DNA from: Strongyloides papillosus
Lineage: Eukaryota; Nematoda; Chromadorea; Rhabditida; Strongyloididae
Direction: 5' to 3'
Assembly (NCBI GenBank): GCA_005656395.1
Contig: SRSI01000077.1
Location: 1,302,001-1,366,000 of the forward strand
DNA length: 64,000 bases
Position 1 is the first letter of the stretch. Each line of letters begins with the position of its first letter. The notes beneath the pieces are model-generated. The model had not been told where the DNA came from and ran no database searches. It saw only the letters and a list, made by a program, of their open reading frames with translations. Both the position numbers and the translations under genes were made by a program. Below, one piece after another: positions 24,154 through 37,900 of the stretch.

Positions 24154-26655
24154 TTTCAAAGTTTTCTTTTTCTGAAATTTTAAATGATAAAATGATTATT
24201 GATTTTAATAAAAAAAATAAATGTAAATATTGAATTCGCACGCAGTACAATTATTTATACTAGATTAAATAATTCTAACGTTTTTAAAAAGAGTGTTTAA
24301 AAATAATGTTATAACATTATAGTGATAAAAACATTCGTTCGAAAATGCACGTACAACATAAAATAATGAAAATGCAAACGCATTTAAAAAATGGCAAAAT
24401 AAAAGAGGGTTAAAAGAAAATTATATGTACATCACGCAATGTTGATGTAATACAAAAGTATGTTATATTTAGAATAAAAAAAATTTTACTTGAAGGAAAA
24501 AAAATAGATCATAATAATCAACATATTGTACATTTTCAAAGGTTAGTTTTAAATGAACAAATAGACAAATAAAATATTAGTAACGTTAGAAGTTGTTGTG
24601 TAAACTTCTCCTTCAATTTTTACATATAATTAGTGTTATCAATTACATTATCACTTATTTGGGAAGAAATCAATAAGGTTAAATGATAGACTAAAAATTG
24701 CTTAATTGAATATAATTCAATAGAAGTTTATCTAGATTTTTTGGATAATCTCAAATAAACACTTCTGTGAAATGCAAAATTTAAAATATTGTAAAATTTT
24801 ATGTAGGTTATCCTTAAAATAACGAAAGCATTATTGTTAATTGTAATTGATTGGAAGATAATAGGATAAGCATTAGTGTATATGAAAGTAAAAAAGAAAA
24901 CATACGTTGTAATAATTTCGATTATTTTAATAAATAAACATAAAATAAATACTTCAAAAAAATTTTATGATATTATATAGAACTAGTAATGATAAATATT
25001 CTCAATAATAAATATAATTTTTTTGGAAATGCGTTCTTTGACGGCAGCTTAAAAAAATAAAACTACACATCAAATAGGGAGAATTAATACTTTCTCTTAG
25101 TTCAAGGTAGCAGTGTGTGTTTATAATTGAATTTGATTTATGAAATATCTACTCAGTGTTAATGTCATTTTAAATTATATTGTAATTCTCTGTTATCATG
25201 TATTTACGATAATTTAAAAGGATTCAATTTGAAAAAGACCCATAGATTAAGAGTAAAATAAAAAAAACCAAAATTGTTAAGCTATTATTATTCTCGATGC
25301 TCAAAAAGTATTCAAATATTTATAAAATTAAATTACTTTTTGATTCTTAGTACTTTTTAATATTGTTATCTTTATTTTCTAGTTCACATTTGAAGATTTT
25401 ATATGATACATGAATTATAAATAATAATAATCAAGGAAAATTAAAAACATTTATAAGAAGATTATTTTATTTAAAAAATTAATAAAAACATAAGATTTGA
25501 AGCTCATAATTTCGATAAATTATTTTAGTGGGAAAAAAGGTATTAGTCTTATGAAATATTATTAATTCGAAGTTTAATTTTCGATATTGTCCATTATTTT
25601 TTATTTCAATATTACAAGTTCACATTCAAATAATTGATCATAATTTCAGTTTACAATAAAAATTATATACAACTCAATTATAAATAACATTATTGAATGA
25701 TTGTTATTATTTATGATATATACCATATAATTTTCAAACAGTTAGTCATAACATGAATATAAAAATATATTAAAATTGAACAATTATTGGAATTTAAAAA
25801 CATCTTAGTTCTCTTTTTGACATCCTGTATCTATTCAACTACACCTAAGTAAGTTACAACGGTTAGCATATGTTTCCGAATTGAATTTTATACAAAAACA
25901 CTTTTTCATTTTCACGTTAAAATTGCAATGTGTTATTATAAAATAAAATATTAAATTAACTTTGTTAATTTTCCATAAATATTATTAATATATTATATAA
26001 ACATTTCTTTTTATAATTAACACTTCCTTCTTTTGATAACATTTAAATAACTGTTGTAGAAAAAATTAAATGCATATAAACAACGGATAATCATAAAGTT
26101 GTCTTTGACTAAAAATAAATAAGCTTATTTTTTATAGTTTAATACTAAAATTGTTTTAAATAATAGTTTTTATCATCACTTATTTTTTTAATGAATATGA
26201 TAAAGAAATAAATATAATAGCTTACTCGATTATAAACAATTCACATTATTTCCATTAAATATGAAAAAAAAGAAAGATTTTTTTTTAAATATTCGAAAAA
26301 CGATAGTATACATTTCTTTTGTTTCCTTCAAACTAATCTATAATTTTTGTTTTCTTCCTGTTTCAAATAACATTCAAAAAGTTTCTGTAAGAGTATGAAT
26401 TCGAAAATATATTTTTTACAAGTAATTTTATAGATAAAGTTTATTAAAAACACTTTGACAAAAAAAAACGAATTATGATATTATATTAAAGAGTGAAATG
26501 GAAAACTGTAAATACATTAATAAATTTTTGTTGAAAAAATAAAGTGTTTGAATTATAATAAAGTTGTGTTTATAAATTGTAAAGTTATCTTTAAGGATAT
26601 CATTTACATCAAAGTATTTTTTCAATATGTAGATGATTAAGAGACAAATTTATCT
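24154..26655. other. Gene-poor interval (2.5 kb) upstream of malate dehydrogenase
   Basis: Low-complexity AT-rich DNA containing the mdh promoter and the 3' flank of the Syt14/16-like gene. No exon, RNA gene or repeat family was recognised. Confidence 0.45.
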
Positions 26656-29600
26656 TTATTTAGTAGATGATTTTAATGTTCCTCCTTTACTCACATTAAT
26701 TTCGTCTCTTCCTTGTAATGTATGCCATTTAGATAATGTAATGGAATCTCCTTTTATCATATCATCCCAATGATCTTGCGCTTCCGGACTACTAGCAGCT
26801 TCACCTAAAATTACTTGTCCAAGTAAAGCTCTTCTTCTCAATAATCCACAGTGTGTAAAAACTTGTATAAGAAGACTATGACTTTCAATATCTGCTTTTG
26901 GTATCTATATATATTTAATTAGATTTATTTAATTTAATAAATCAACTTACTTCAAATGCAAATGTTGAATCATAAATAGGAGTAAAGCTTTCCTTAAAAA
27001 TATTTGTCTTTTGCTTTGCTACTTCTTCTTGAAATTGTGTTAGTAGAGTTACTTTAACAAATGTCTCTAAAATAAGATTTATAAGATTTAATTGAATTTA
27101 TTAATTTATATTAACCTGGTGCTTTAACACCCCATGCTCCAACATTAGCTGAGGCTTTTTCAATACCAACAACTAACTGTCCAGATGATGATGTATAACA
27201 TAATGTAACAAGAAGTTCTGCTTTGGTATCTGAATCCATTGGTAAGGAACAAAATCTACCAGATTCATCAACTGTTGATCCTCTTCTAGAACCATTGCCA
27301 GTATGCATACTGCTATTTCTTTCAAAAATGGATCCTCTTCCTTTTGGTGTATTAGGTGGTATTGGTGATGTTCTATCGTTAAGATGATAATTTTGTCTCA
27401 TAGGACTTATAGGTGTCTGAAATTTAAAATTGTTTTCAGAAGCCGAATTGGAACGTTTTCTTTGACCAATTGTCATTCTATCAAACTCTTTAACATTTAT
27501 ATTAGGCACAGAGCCTCTCTAAAAAAATTTACTGGTAATAAAAATCTAATTTTACTAAACAAAATTTTTAAACTACCTTTATATTTTATAGAAAAATTAA
27601 TTATTATTGTTATACAAAGAATTTTTTTAAAGTATTCTAAAATTGTATACACTTGAATAAAATAGTACAATGCTCAGTAATTGACATCAAATATGAAAGA
27701 TTAAATCTTTTACATAAAAATACATCTTTTTAAATTATAAAGGACAAGACTTTAAAAATTGTCTTCTGATATAGATATAAATGGAATATATATCTCATTT
27801 TCAAATAAACTTAATTAACTTCAAAAATACAAAGTTATCATTGTTAAAAATTGTTTCACTATCATAACAGTGTTGAGATGATTCTATTTTTACATTAAAG
27901 ATAATTATATAACCGCTAAATTTGGGGTGACATAAATTTTATTTTAACAACTTCAATATATAAATAAAGATAGATAAAAATTTTTAAATTATAAAAAATT
28001 TTTTTTTCCAAATTATGGAATTGAAAGGGTATTAAGTTTTTCAAAGTTTGAAATTACCCCCTTTTGTAGATGAAATAATGGGTGTGTGTATTTAAAACAA
28101 AAAGTTAATATAAGGAAAAAATATTTTTAAAATATGTATTTAGAAGGAAAAAATTTGGTAAAGTCAAAAACTTACATTTTTCTCTTGGACTGCGTGAAGC
28201 TTTAAATTATGCAGTGTTTCACTACCGTCTTTGATGTCAACTAATGATAAGGGCAAGGTACATTCAGCAATTGATAAAACATTTATCTCCTCAGGGATTG
28301 GTGCTTTTCCTTCTGTTGCCTCCACCTTTAGAATACTATCAGTGGATTGTGAAGTTTTTGAGTTTGTATAAATACGAAATACTATCACAGAATTAGGTAA
28401 ATCTTCTAAAAAATGTAATTATTATATTTTAGAAATTTTCTTGACAAATTTATACATAGTAAAATAATAAAAAATTGCATACCGTTTTCTAAATTGAGAC
28501 TAAAAGTTTGATTAAATTTAGGATTCCAGCCTTCTATAAAAGGAGTACAAACTTTTAAAATTTTTTTTCCAATAAATGAAACTCTAATCTGAAAGAGATA
28601 AATATATTAATTACACATAATAAAATGAAGATTGGAAATATTTATGGAATTACAAATAGCTATTATAATTTCTAACTAACTTCTATAATCGTAAAGTTTA
28701 TGAATCCTTTGCATTTTCACAAAAGCTTTTACTTTAAATAAGTAAGTAATTAAAATAAACATAAATTGGTAGTTAAATGGATCTTTTATATTATTTTCCT
28801 ATTTTAGTTTAACTGAAAATAGACGCTGAAATTATTTAAAATAGTTAAATAAATGAAGTATTTTTTATTTCTTAAAAATACTTCAAACAAAAGGTTCGTG
28901 TTTTTTGAACAAACAAAAACTATTTAGAGAGCAATATAACGTTAACTGAAATGATTAATGGTAGGAAGAATATATTTTTAATATTATAATATTTTTTATC
29001 ATATTAAAAAATTTATTTCTATTTTTGAAATTATTTTCTCTAATATCTATGATGACTAGAAGGGAAATAGATGTTAAAAAAATGAATTATTTTTAATTTG
29101 TTTTTTTTAACTTCCTTTTATGATGATGTTATTGAAGGGAAAATCAAAAAAAAATTATTACTTACCTGACTTTTGTCAAATGGCATATGTATTCCCTCTA
29201 CTATTGTTATTTCAATCTAAAAAAATGTAAGAATAATGTTAGTCTGTGGTAAATTAAGTTTATTTTAAAATTTTAAATATATATTACCATGAATATGACT
29301 AAATAAATTATAATCCTTCTGAACTAGTTATTTACATAGAAAAAGATTATATTTTATATTTAAAGGATATTGGGTATTAAAAAAATAGTTTAAAGAAAAA
29401 AGTGATAGACTGTAGTTGATGTCATCTTACCTGGGACTTTTTTTTATTATATAGACTGATAACACGAAGACGTGATTCATTATTTTTCTTCTTACTGTTA
29501 ACTACTTTTATTTTTTCTGACATTCTTAAAGAATTAAGTAGATTTTCTTGATTATCAGAATAAGGAAATGTTGAAAAAGATGTCATGTCATCTATCTCCT

Positions 29601-31223
29601 AAAAAGTTAAAAAAAATGAAAATGATTGCTAAAAAAACACATATATAATAAAGTAATGGGAAATTATATTAAAAAAATATCATTAAATAAAGTTGATATG
29701 GAAAAAAAGGCACCATAAAAATGAAATATAATTATCAGCCTAAGAAATGAATTAAAAATGATATCTAAACTATGTTTATTATTGATATACTAAATATGAA
29801 AAATTACTTATTAAATTATTCAGTTTCAATATAAGAATAAATTTTAATTAGCACGCCTGTCTCTATTTACATTGGTGAGGGACAAATTTCTCAATGTCAA
29901 TGTATGAGGATATAATATAAAAAGATTATAAATTACTCACAAAAAGGAAGACTAGTACCAGAAAAATATGAAGAATAACTTTTTTTTTTGGCAGATTGCT
30001 TTTCCAGAAAAGACAGGGACAATAAATAAAATTATATAAATGACTTGACGGAGTCAACATATATACATAATAAAGATATATGATAAATATAAAGACATAA
30101 ACTTCACGTTATAGGGGTATAAAATTCCTTAAGAAGTTATTATTTATTTAAATATCACTACAAATAAATAATAATTATTTTATTCCCCTAACTAGGTATC
30201 TTTAAAAATCATAAATTATAAAATTGTAAGTCTATTTTTTTATAAAAGCTAATAGATATTTCTACTATTTGCATGTATTTTAAATGAGTGATTAAAAAAA
30301 GGAAATTATGTTTATGTTAACTATAATAATGATTATAGAATCTAAAAAATCTTATTATTTATAAAAAAAAAGATAACTTTTTTCTCACTTTTTATTGTTT
30401 CAGAGAACAATTGTATATATTATATAACAAACTAGAACAATACGTAATAATTTTGTTGCTCATGTATTATTTTGACAATAAAAAGGACAAAATTGGAGCA
30501 AAAAATTAAAAAAACGTTAGAATAATAATAACATTTTGTTTTAATAATAATAAAGAACGAACAATTAAATTGAAAAAAAAGCTAATTTTTGTTATTTACA
30601 TTTTGCGGAAATGAAAATAGCTAGAAATAATGGTTAAAAAGCAATTTTGATAAATTACCAATCAACAATAACTTTTTTTGGCAGATGAAAAGTCAAAAAA
30701 AATATATTATAATGTTGATTAAAAAATAAAGGAAAATTTAAATGAAAGTAAGAGTATATTATTTGGTTATAATAATTTTAAAAAATGAAGATAGTAAACA
30801 TACCTCGTTTATAATTTCTGGTATATTTGAAATATTTAATGATATTGGTATGATTAAACATTCTTTATTTCGGACATTGTTCTCATTGAAATGAATATGT
30901 TTCTCGGTTATCTTCACACTTTTCTTACCCTCAACTTGATTGTACTTTTCGTTTCTTTTTTTTCTTTCTTGTTGCCATTCAGAATAAGGGATTAAACTAT
31001 TATCATCATCTATTTTTCTATTTTTATTATTACTACTATTCTTTATGTTCATTTTTTTATCGTGATTCATGATTTTTTCTTCTTCTCCATATCCATAGCT
31101 TCCATAATCTTTCCATTCATTTGGCTTTTCACTATTTCTTTTTGATGATGAGGAAAATAAAAAAATTCTGGCAAAAGTGTATATAAACCCAGGACATGAG
31201 TAGCATGAAAAGTATTTATACAT
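26656..31223 (-). CDS. Tandem C2-domain protein, synaptotagmin-14/16-like
   Basis: Eight-exon model: 31223-30804, 29598-29431, 29216-29166, 28588-28483, 28405-28176, 27518-27116, 27066-26951 and 26904-26656, all GT/AG with consistent phases, 580 residues. The N-terminus (MYKYFSCYSCPGF...) is Cys/aromatic-rich and hydrophobic, followed by an Asn/Lys-rich linker. C2A covers about 180-325. A Ser/Pro-rich linker leads to C2B at about 430-560, with LLVTLCYTSSSGQLVV, the Syt14/16-type ETFVKVTLL...KQKTNIF, and QDHWDDM...WHTL near the end. Calcium-binding Asp residues of both C2 loops are mostly absent, so it is probably a calcium-independent membrane or trafficking adaptor. The introns between exons 1 and 4 are large (0.6-1.2 kb) and otherwise empty. 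Confidence 0.85.
29599..30803 (-). other. Large first intron of the Syt14/16-like gene
   Basis: 1.2-kb intron starting GTATG and ending CTTTTAG. It contains a small hairpin-like stretch near 29867-29900 (ACATTGGTGAG...CTCAATGT) and nothing else recognisable. Confidence 0.5.
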
Positions 31224-31891
31224 AATTTAAAAAAAATAATGTTTATTTATATATAAAAGTTCCCTTAAATTAAAAGTCTTTACAATAATAAATTAAAAAT
31301 TACATACATAATTTATCAATAAGCTAAATATTAATAAAAAAAACAACATTATAAATTTTGTGTTATTAAAAATTTTTAATTATTCATTTTTTATCAAAAA
31401 TGTTAATAATGTCCCTTCAAAAAGTGTTTCTAATTTAGTAAATAAAAAAGTAATAATTAATTTTATTATGTAAGTAAAACTTTTAGACCTTTTTATACAT
31501 TAAAAAACTAAATTATAAAAAAAGGTATTATAAAAAAACTATTTATAGAAATTACGATAATGCATTTTTGATAGATTCTTTAAAAATATAAAATTAAAAA
31601 ACAAGAATTATTTTAAAGCATCAATAATGTATATAAGTTTTATAATATATTAAGATGACACAGTCCATTTATATTTATAACATATAGTATTTAAATAAAA
31701 AAATGTCAATGAATAAACTATTTTTTTTCTAGGAAAAGATATATTGTCAAGATAGCTATTAAATAAATTAAAAGTCTAAAATGTTTTTTTTAAAAAAATA
31801 AGATTGATAAAAGGTTAATTCTTATTTAAAATTCTTTAATGAATAATGATTTTTAAATATTTTATAAAATATTATAAATACACTATTATCA
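31224..31891. other. Intergenic spacer
   Basis: 668 bases of AT-rich DNA between the Syt14/16-like 5' end and the 3' end of the synthetase-like gene on the same strand. Nothing recognisable is present. The spacing is too large for a typical nematode operon. Confidence 0.45.
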
Positions 31892-33479
31892 CTAGGAATA
31901 AATAATTTTGTTTACTATCTTATCTAAACCAGATGTTTCATCACCAGAGGTAATGAAGACTTTTTGAAGAGAATTTATTAATTCAATTATTTCTTTCTCT
32001 AAAAGGATATGGTAAATGACACCAGCGGAATTGAGTTCATAATCTGAAAATATATTTTTTATCCTTTCACTATTATTTATATAACATTCAGTAATTAAAA
32101 ATGCTTTCTTAATGGTAATTAATGTATATATTTGTGTAATAAAAAATAGACAATCTGATGGCGCCCCAACAAAATGTAAATTTTTTGAAGGGCATTCTTT
32201 TTCAAGAAGAATTTTATGGAGAGATGTGAGAATGGAGAATTGTAAGCAATTAATATATGTACAATCTACATATAACACTATATCAGATGGCTTAACTTTA
32301 TTTATAAATGTCTTGAATGTTAATGGAATTTTGATATTTTTCATTAATTCTCCCCACCTGAAGTCCCTCCCTTCAATGATTAAACAACTAACATTATAAT
32401 TAGGTCTCCTTCCTATATGTGTGTATGATGGAGGTGGAACACCTGTATGGGGACCTCCATGTCGTATGACAATAATTTTTACATCTTCATATTTCTTTAG
32501 GCTTTGGATTGTTTTGTCTAATATATCTTTACAGTCAATCCATTCTTCTCCATTGTAAAAGGTATCTATGGTAATGAAAAGTTTAGGAGGCATAGGAAAA
32601 TTTTTTAAATATTCTTTTATCTCTATATTATTCCTGTAATGCTCAGGACTCTAAAAATAAAATTTATTATTGTTAATTAAATAATATAGCTAATGGTTAA
32701 TATATTTACCATAGGCGCAAAGATAATACCGCTTGAAATAGCTGATGTCATGATAATTGGTAATTGGATAATGGCTGGTGAAAACATGCAAAGAATATCA
32801 CCTTTTTTTAAATTAAACATATCAAATAAAATACATGTTTTTTGATAAATTGTCTTGAAAGATTCTAATGTTATATGAAAATAATCTGCAGTGTATGAAT
32901 CACGAAAATTTCCCTCCCTAAAATTTATATTCATTTAGTTGTAAAATTTATATATTTTTATCTTAATAATTGACTTTTTTTAAGTACATCACAATAATAT
33001 ATCTTTTTTATTTATTCTAAAAAAAAAGTGCTTTAATATAAAATAAATGTATTTTGACCTTTTTAAAATATATCGGTTAAAAAAAATTTATTAATAAATA
33101 ATTTTATAACTAAATAATAAATAATTTTTTTTTGTCAAACTGAAAATATATTACTACGAACAAAATAAATGTTTGAAAATCGGCTTTAATGTAAAAGAAG
33201 ATTTCACTATTATCATGATGGTAATATACTTTTAAATAATTAAATTTACCAATGAATAAAATAGACATTTTCATAGTCTTGACTCCATTTATTAAAATCC
33301 AGGCCAAGGCTGAAACTTAAACTAGATTCCTGTAAAAATGTTGGCCATTGATATTTATCTAAATATTGATGTTCGAGTTTTTTCTTCTCATTTTCCTCGT
33401 TAAGTAAATTTTCAAATAAACAACTCATCTCCAAAGGATAGGTAAAATTTTTCATTAACTTCTGATACATAACATCCAT
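31892..33479 (-). CDS. Truncated acetyl-CoA-synthetase-like protein, probable pseudoenzyme
   Basis: Spliced model: exons 33479-33250, 32917-32710 and 32650-31892, introns of 332 and 59 bases, 398 residues. The alignment by eye to acetyl-CoA synthetase runs from the N-terminal ACAS region through FDMFNLKKGDILCMFSPAI (the KKGDRV/IYMP region), ASGIIFAPM-type sequence, PKLFITIDTFYNGEEWIDCK and a GRDFRWGELM motif. The next element should be the ATP-binding YTSGTTGxPKG loop, but here the sequence is DIVLYVDCTYINC, without the Ser/Thr/Gly/Lys residues. The chain stops where the second half of the adenylation domain should begin (family length about 650-700). The frame is open across three exons, so it seems maintained, not decayed. 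Function unknown. Confidence 0.75.
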
Positions 33480-34953
33480 TATTATAATAAATATTTATTA
33501 CTTAAGAAGTTGTTTGTAAAAATAATAAATGCAAGATTAATAGTATAAAATATTTATGAAATAATAATAAGATTCATAAAATAAATTATTTAAATGTTAA
33601 ATTAAGTACCTTAAATTATATTTATACATCTCTAATAAGTATAGAAATAAATAAAATTGATAATATCCTTATCTTTTGAATATAAATTTCCTTTTCATTA
33701 ATTGAAAAATTATTTTAAGTGCCTAACATTATTTGAAATATATTACCTTCTATTATAATTTCTATTAAAAAATTTCTATTCTAAACTTTTATAAATACTG
33801 TTTCTTTGTTTTAATGAAATTTTTTTATATTTAATACACATGAAATATAAATGAAAAATATAGATAAATAAATTTTTTAAAGGATACCTTTTAATAGCAT
33901 CAACAATACTTCAAAAGCCAAAAATTGATAATTTTAATATATAATATTACAAAATATATTATCTATTTTAAATAGATATTATATTTTTTTTGTTTTAATT
34001 AATATACATGCGTATTTGAAAGATCATAATATTTTCATCGTATCTATAGAATATAAAAATCTTCAACTTAAGAATAGTGTAAATTAAGATATGTAATTAC
34101 CTTAATTGCAATTATTTGGCTTCTAGTTTTGTATAAAATATTTAAAATGTCTTCATATATAGCTACTGTTAAGCCTTTTTTGCTTCATTTATAGAATTTT
34201 ATCATGTTAGTAATTTTAGAATTTAAATTTTAAAATTTTTTAAATATAAAATTTGTAATGTATTATTAAATAAACTAATAATTTTAGTTTGATGTATACA
34301 TTAATAGTATATATGTTTTATTAATACCATTTTATTTAAAAGTTACTATTAGAAGCAAAACATTGTTGTTTGAAAAATTTAGAACCATACTAACGTATCG
34401 TTTTTTAATATAATTGAAAAAAATATAAATTTTTTGTTTATAAGAAGGATTATGTTTGTCACTTATATTTTTTTTACAATCACAAAACTATTATTTCTCT
34501 TTAAAATAATTTGATTTCCTTTATATTATTTTTTTAAATAGCTGCAAATTATTAAATTTAATTATGTATAAAAATAATAAACATATGAATATATTCTTGA
34601 TGTTTCTTTTTTTAAATATCCTTCCCATTTTTATCAATGATGATGTTAAATACAATATATAAACAGAATATATCTAAAGAGATATTTTATATTCTAAATG
34701 CTATATATGAAAAAATATTCCAGTTTTCTGGAGGAAAAAAACTTTTCTTATGTTATATTTAAAAGTTATATTTTATATATTTGGTAGAAAAGAAAAATTT
34801 CAATAAAAAATTCCACGCATCCTAAATTTTTAAATTTGTATAATATATTTTTGTAATTTAAAAAAAAATTAAATATTAATTTAATCATTTCATTGTTTGA
34901 TAATATTTTATATAATTATTTAATAATTTTTTTTCTAGAATTTTATTAAACAA
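33480..34953. other. Divergent intergenic region between the synthetase-like and Dispatched-like genes
   Basis: About 1.5 kb, very AT-rich, promoter DNA for two divergent genes. A TTTTTTTTCTAG tract at about 34928-34939 lies 15 bases before the Dispatched-like ATG and is a candidate trans-splice or 5' UTR acceptor. Confidence 0.45.
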
Positions 34954-37900
34954 ATGAATATACAAGAACAAATTTTTAACAGAATTTCAAGAAAGAAAAA
35001 TAATTGGTACAAAAATATACTAATAATATATCCTGAAGTAATTATTGTTTCTTTTTATATAGCTACAATTGTAATTATTCCAATTAACTTTTGGATTTAT
35101 GATCTGCCAACTTTCTCAGATCCTATTAAAGTAAATGATAGAAGGAATATTTTTTATTTATTTTATAATTTTTTAAGGGTTTCTCAACACAAAACACATT
35201 TATAGCTAGACAATCAGCAACTTCAAGATTACTTGAAAGAGCTATATTAAGAAGTAATGGTGGCTTCACCTTAAATCCTCAATTTAGTCATGAAGAGATA
35301 CTTTATTGGAGACAATTAATTAAAGAAAGTAACTCTACTGGTAATGCAACACTTAGGAACATTATTATGAAAGACTCTAGGGATAAAAAAGTACATAAAA
35401 ATAAACGACATATTTCTATAGAAAAAAGGACAAAGAAAAGTACATCATTATTTGAAATTTTAAAAACAGAATCTATACATAATTTTGGAAAGCTTGTTGT
35501 AAAAAACCATGACATTGGTTCATACGAATCATTAAAATTCTTTTGTTCACTACCAAAAATATTAGAAAATGTTGGTATAATTTCTAAAAGTATGTTTTTT
35601 ATAAAAAAAATTATCTAATTAATTTTAAGAATGTAATATGACTGAGAAATGTAGAAATATTATATCATTAAAATCATTATACGCATCTATATATGATTAT
35701 TATAATTCAACAAATAAAAATAAAGAAAATATTTGTAATGTAGAAAATGAAAAGTGGAAAGGAATGAAAGAGAAGATTACGAATTGCTTGAAAACAAATT
35801 GCATAAATGGAATTATAGAAGATGTAAAAAAAATATTACTTACAGAAAAGTATAACACTGATGACGCATCATTAATTATAATTATGGAAAAAAAAAGTGA
35901 AATTCGTAAAAAAGTTGACAAGCAAAAGATTGATTTATTAGAAAAGATACTTAAAAATTCATTATTAGCATTTGACTTGGATATAAAAGAAAAATTGTTT
36001 GTAGATACTTTATTAACGGACGTACCTTATGGAATATTAGGAGCATTATTAGTTTTTATTGTTCTTATATTTAGCTCTAAATCTATTATTTATTCTATCA
36101 ATGTAGTTTTAATCATATTAATGTCATTGAATTTTTCATATTTTATATACAGAGTAATTTTTCAAATTGAATTTTTTCCTTTTATTAATCTACTAGCTGG
36201 AATTTTATTACTTGGTATTGGTTCTGATGATACATATATACTAAGAGAAAATTTCGAAAAATTTAAAAATCATGTTAATGACTTACCATTGGCTAATATT
36301 TTAGCAAAAGCACTTCAAAGATCAACAGTAACAATGTTAGTGACTACACTAACAACAGTGTCGGCCGTCTTTTTTAATTTTATCTCTCATATAACTGCAA
36401 TTAAATGTTTTGCTATATATGCATCTTTATGTTTATTAATTAATTTTCTTTTAGTTATAACATATCTTCCAGCATTATGCATTTACCAAAAGAAACACAC
36501 AAGTTGTTTATGTAAAAATTTTGGATTAATAAATACCAAAATTGAATTGAAATATAAAGAATTTCAAAAAGCTCTTAAAAAGAATATCGAAGTAATTATA
36601 AAATATTTTATTACTGTAATTCCTAAAGTAACATGTTGTTTTTTTGTTCTATCATTTTTAATAAGTATATTCTTATTAACATATATTCCTGGCTTAAGTC
36701 TTCCAAACAAAGAATATTTTCAATATTTTAGAAAAGACAGTATTGTTGAGCAATTTGATTTGAGATATAAAAATCATTTCAAAATTCTTAAAAAAAAACA
36801 TGACCCAATTTTTTTAAGAATATTATTTGGTATAAAACAAATTGATTATGCTCCATTTTTAACGCCAAACTACAGGAATGAAAAAATAACATTAATAGGA
36901 AAAAATAAAGAGTTATTGAAAGACAAAAACCTTAAATGGATTAAAAATTACTGTAATCGAATAAAGGAACAACCTTTTATCATGGAAAATCATGAAATTT
37001 TTTCACTAGCTCCAGATCTAAATTATGTTTTCATCGATGAATTCTACAATCACTACATGAAAAATAATTGTACTCCTGCTGAAAGTATTTGTTGTAAAGA
37101 TACAGAAAGACCATTTGATGAGAATTTAGTTCAATATTGCATTGCTAAAATGTTTTATAGTAAAGAAACATCATTATCAAATAAATTAACAAATCAATTT
37201 TGGTATCCTATTGGTAGACCGATTTTTTATACTCAAATGTTGAATAATAAATCAAATATCAACGTTTATGCAATACATCAATGTGCTTTTTTAACTAAAT
37301 ATACATTTTCTTTTGACTTTTGGACCATGAGAAATAATTATAATGAAATTATTAGTATTATTAAAGAAAATCTACAAGATGGACCTAGTGAAATTGTTAA
37401 AAATCCAGTTATTGATTTAGAACAATTTAGATTTTATGACATGCATTCATCTCTGTTAATTGAAACATTAATATCAACAATACTTGGACTTTTGTGTGCT
37501 TTTATTATACTTTGGATGAGTATAAAAAATACAAAAATTACAATACTTGCACTAATTGTTATTTTTGACATTGTTGTAACAACATTATCATTAATGCCAT
37601 TTCTTAATTGGCATTTGAATGTTGTTGAATCAACAATTATTCTTCTAACAGTTGGATTGTCCTTTGATTTTGTTCTCCATTATTCAATTTCATATTCCAA
37701 AGTAATAAATAGAAATTCTTCTTCTAATACACCAGTAATTGAAAGGGCAAATTCTACGTCAACTACGTCACCAAAAATAGGTAAAAGTATAAATATATTA
37801 CTAGCTATTAATGATGTCATTTATCCTATTTTTGTGTCTGCAGCAACAACTTCTGTTACAGGTTTAGCTATGTCTCTAGCATCAACACTATCATTTCATC

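Noticed and set aside
24154..24159. TTG start two codons upstream for malate dehydrogenase
   Set aside because: Nuclear nematode genes use ATG; ATG 24153 matches the family N-terminus.
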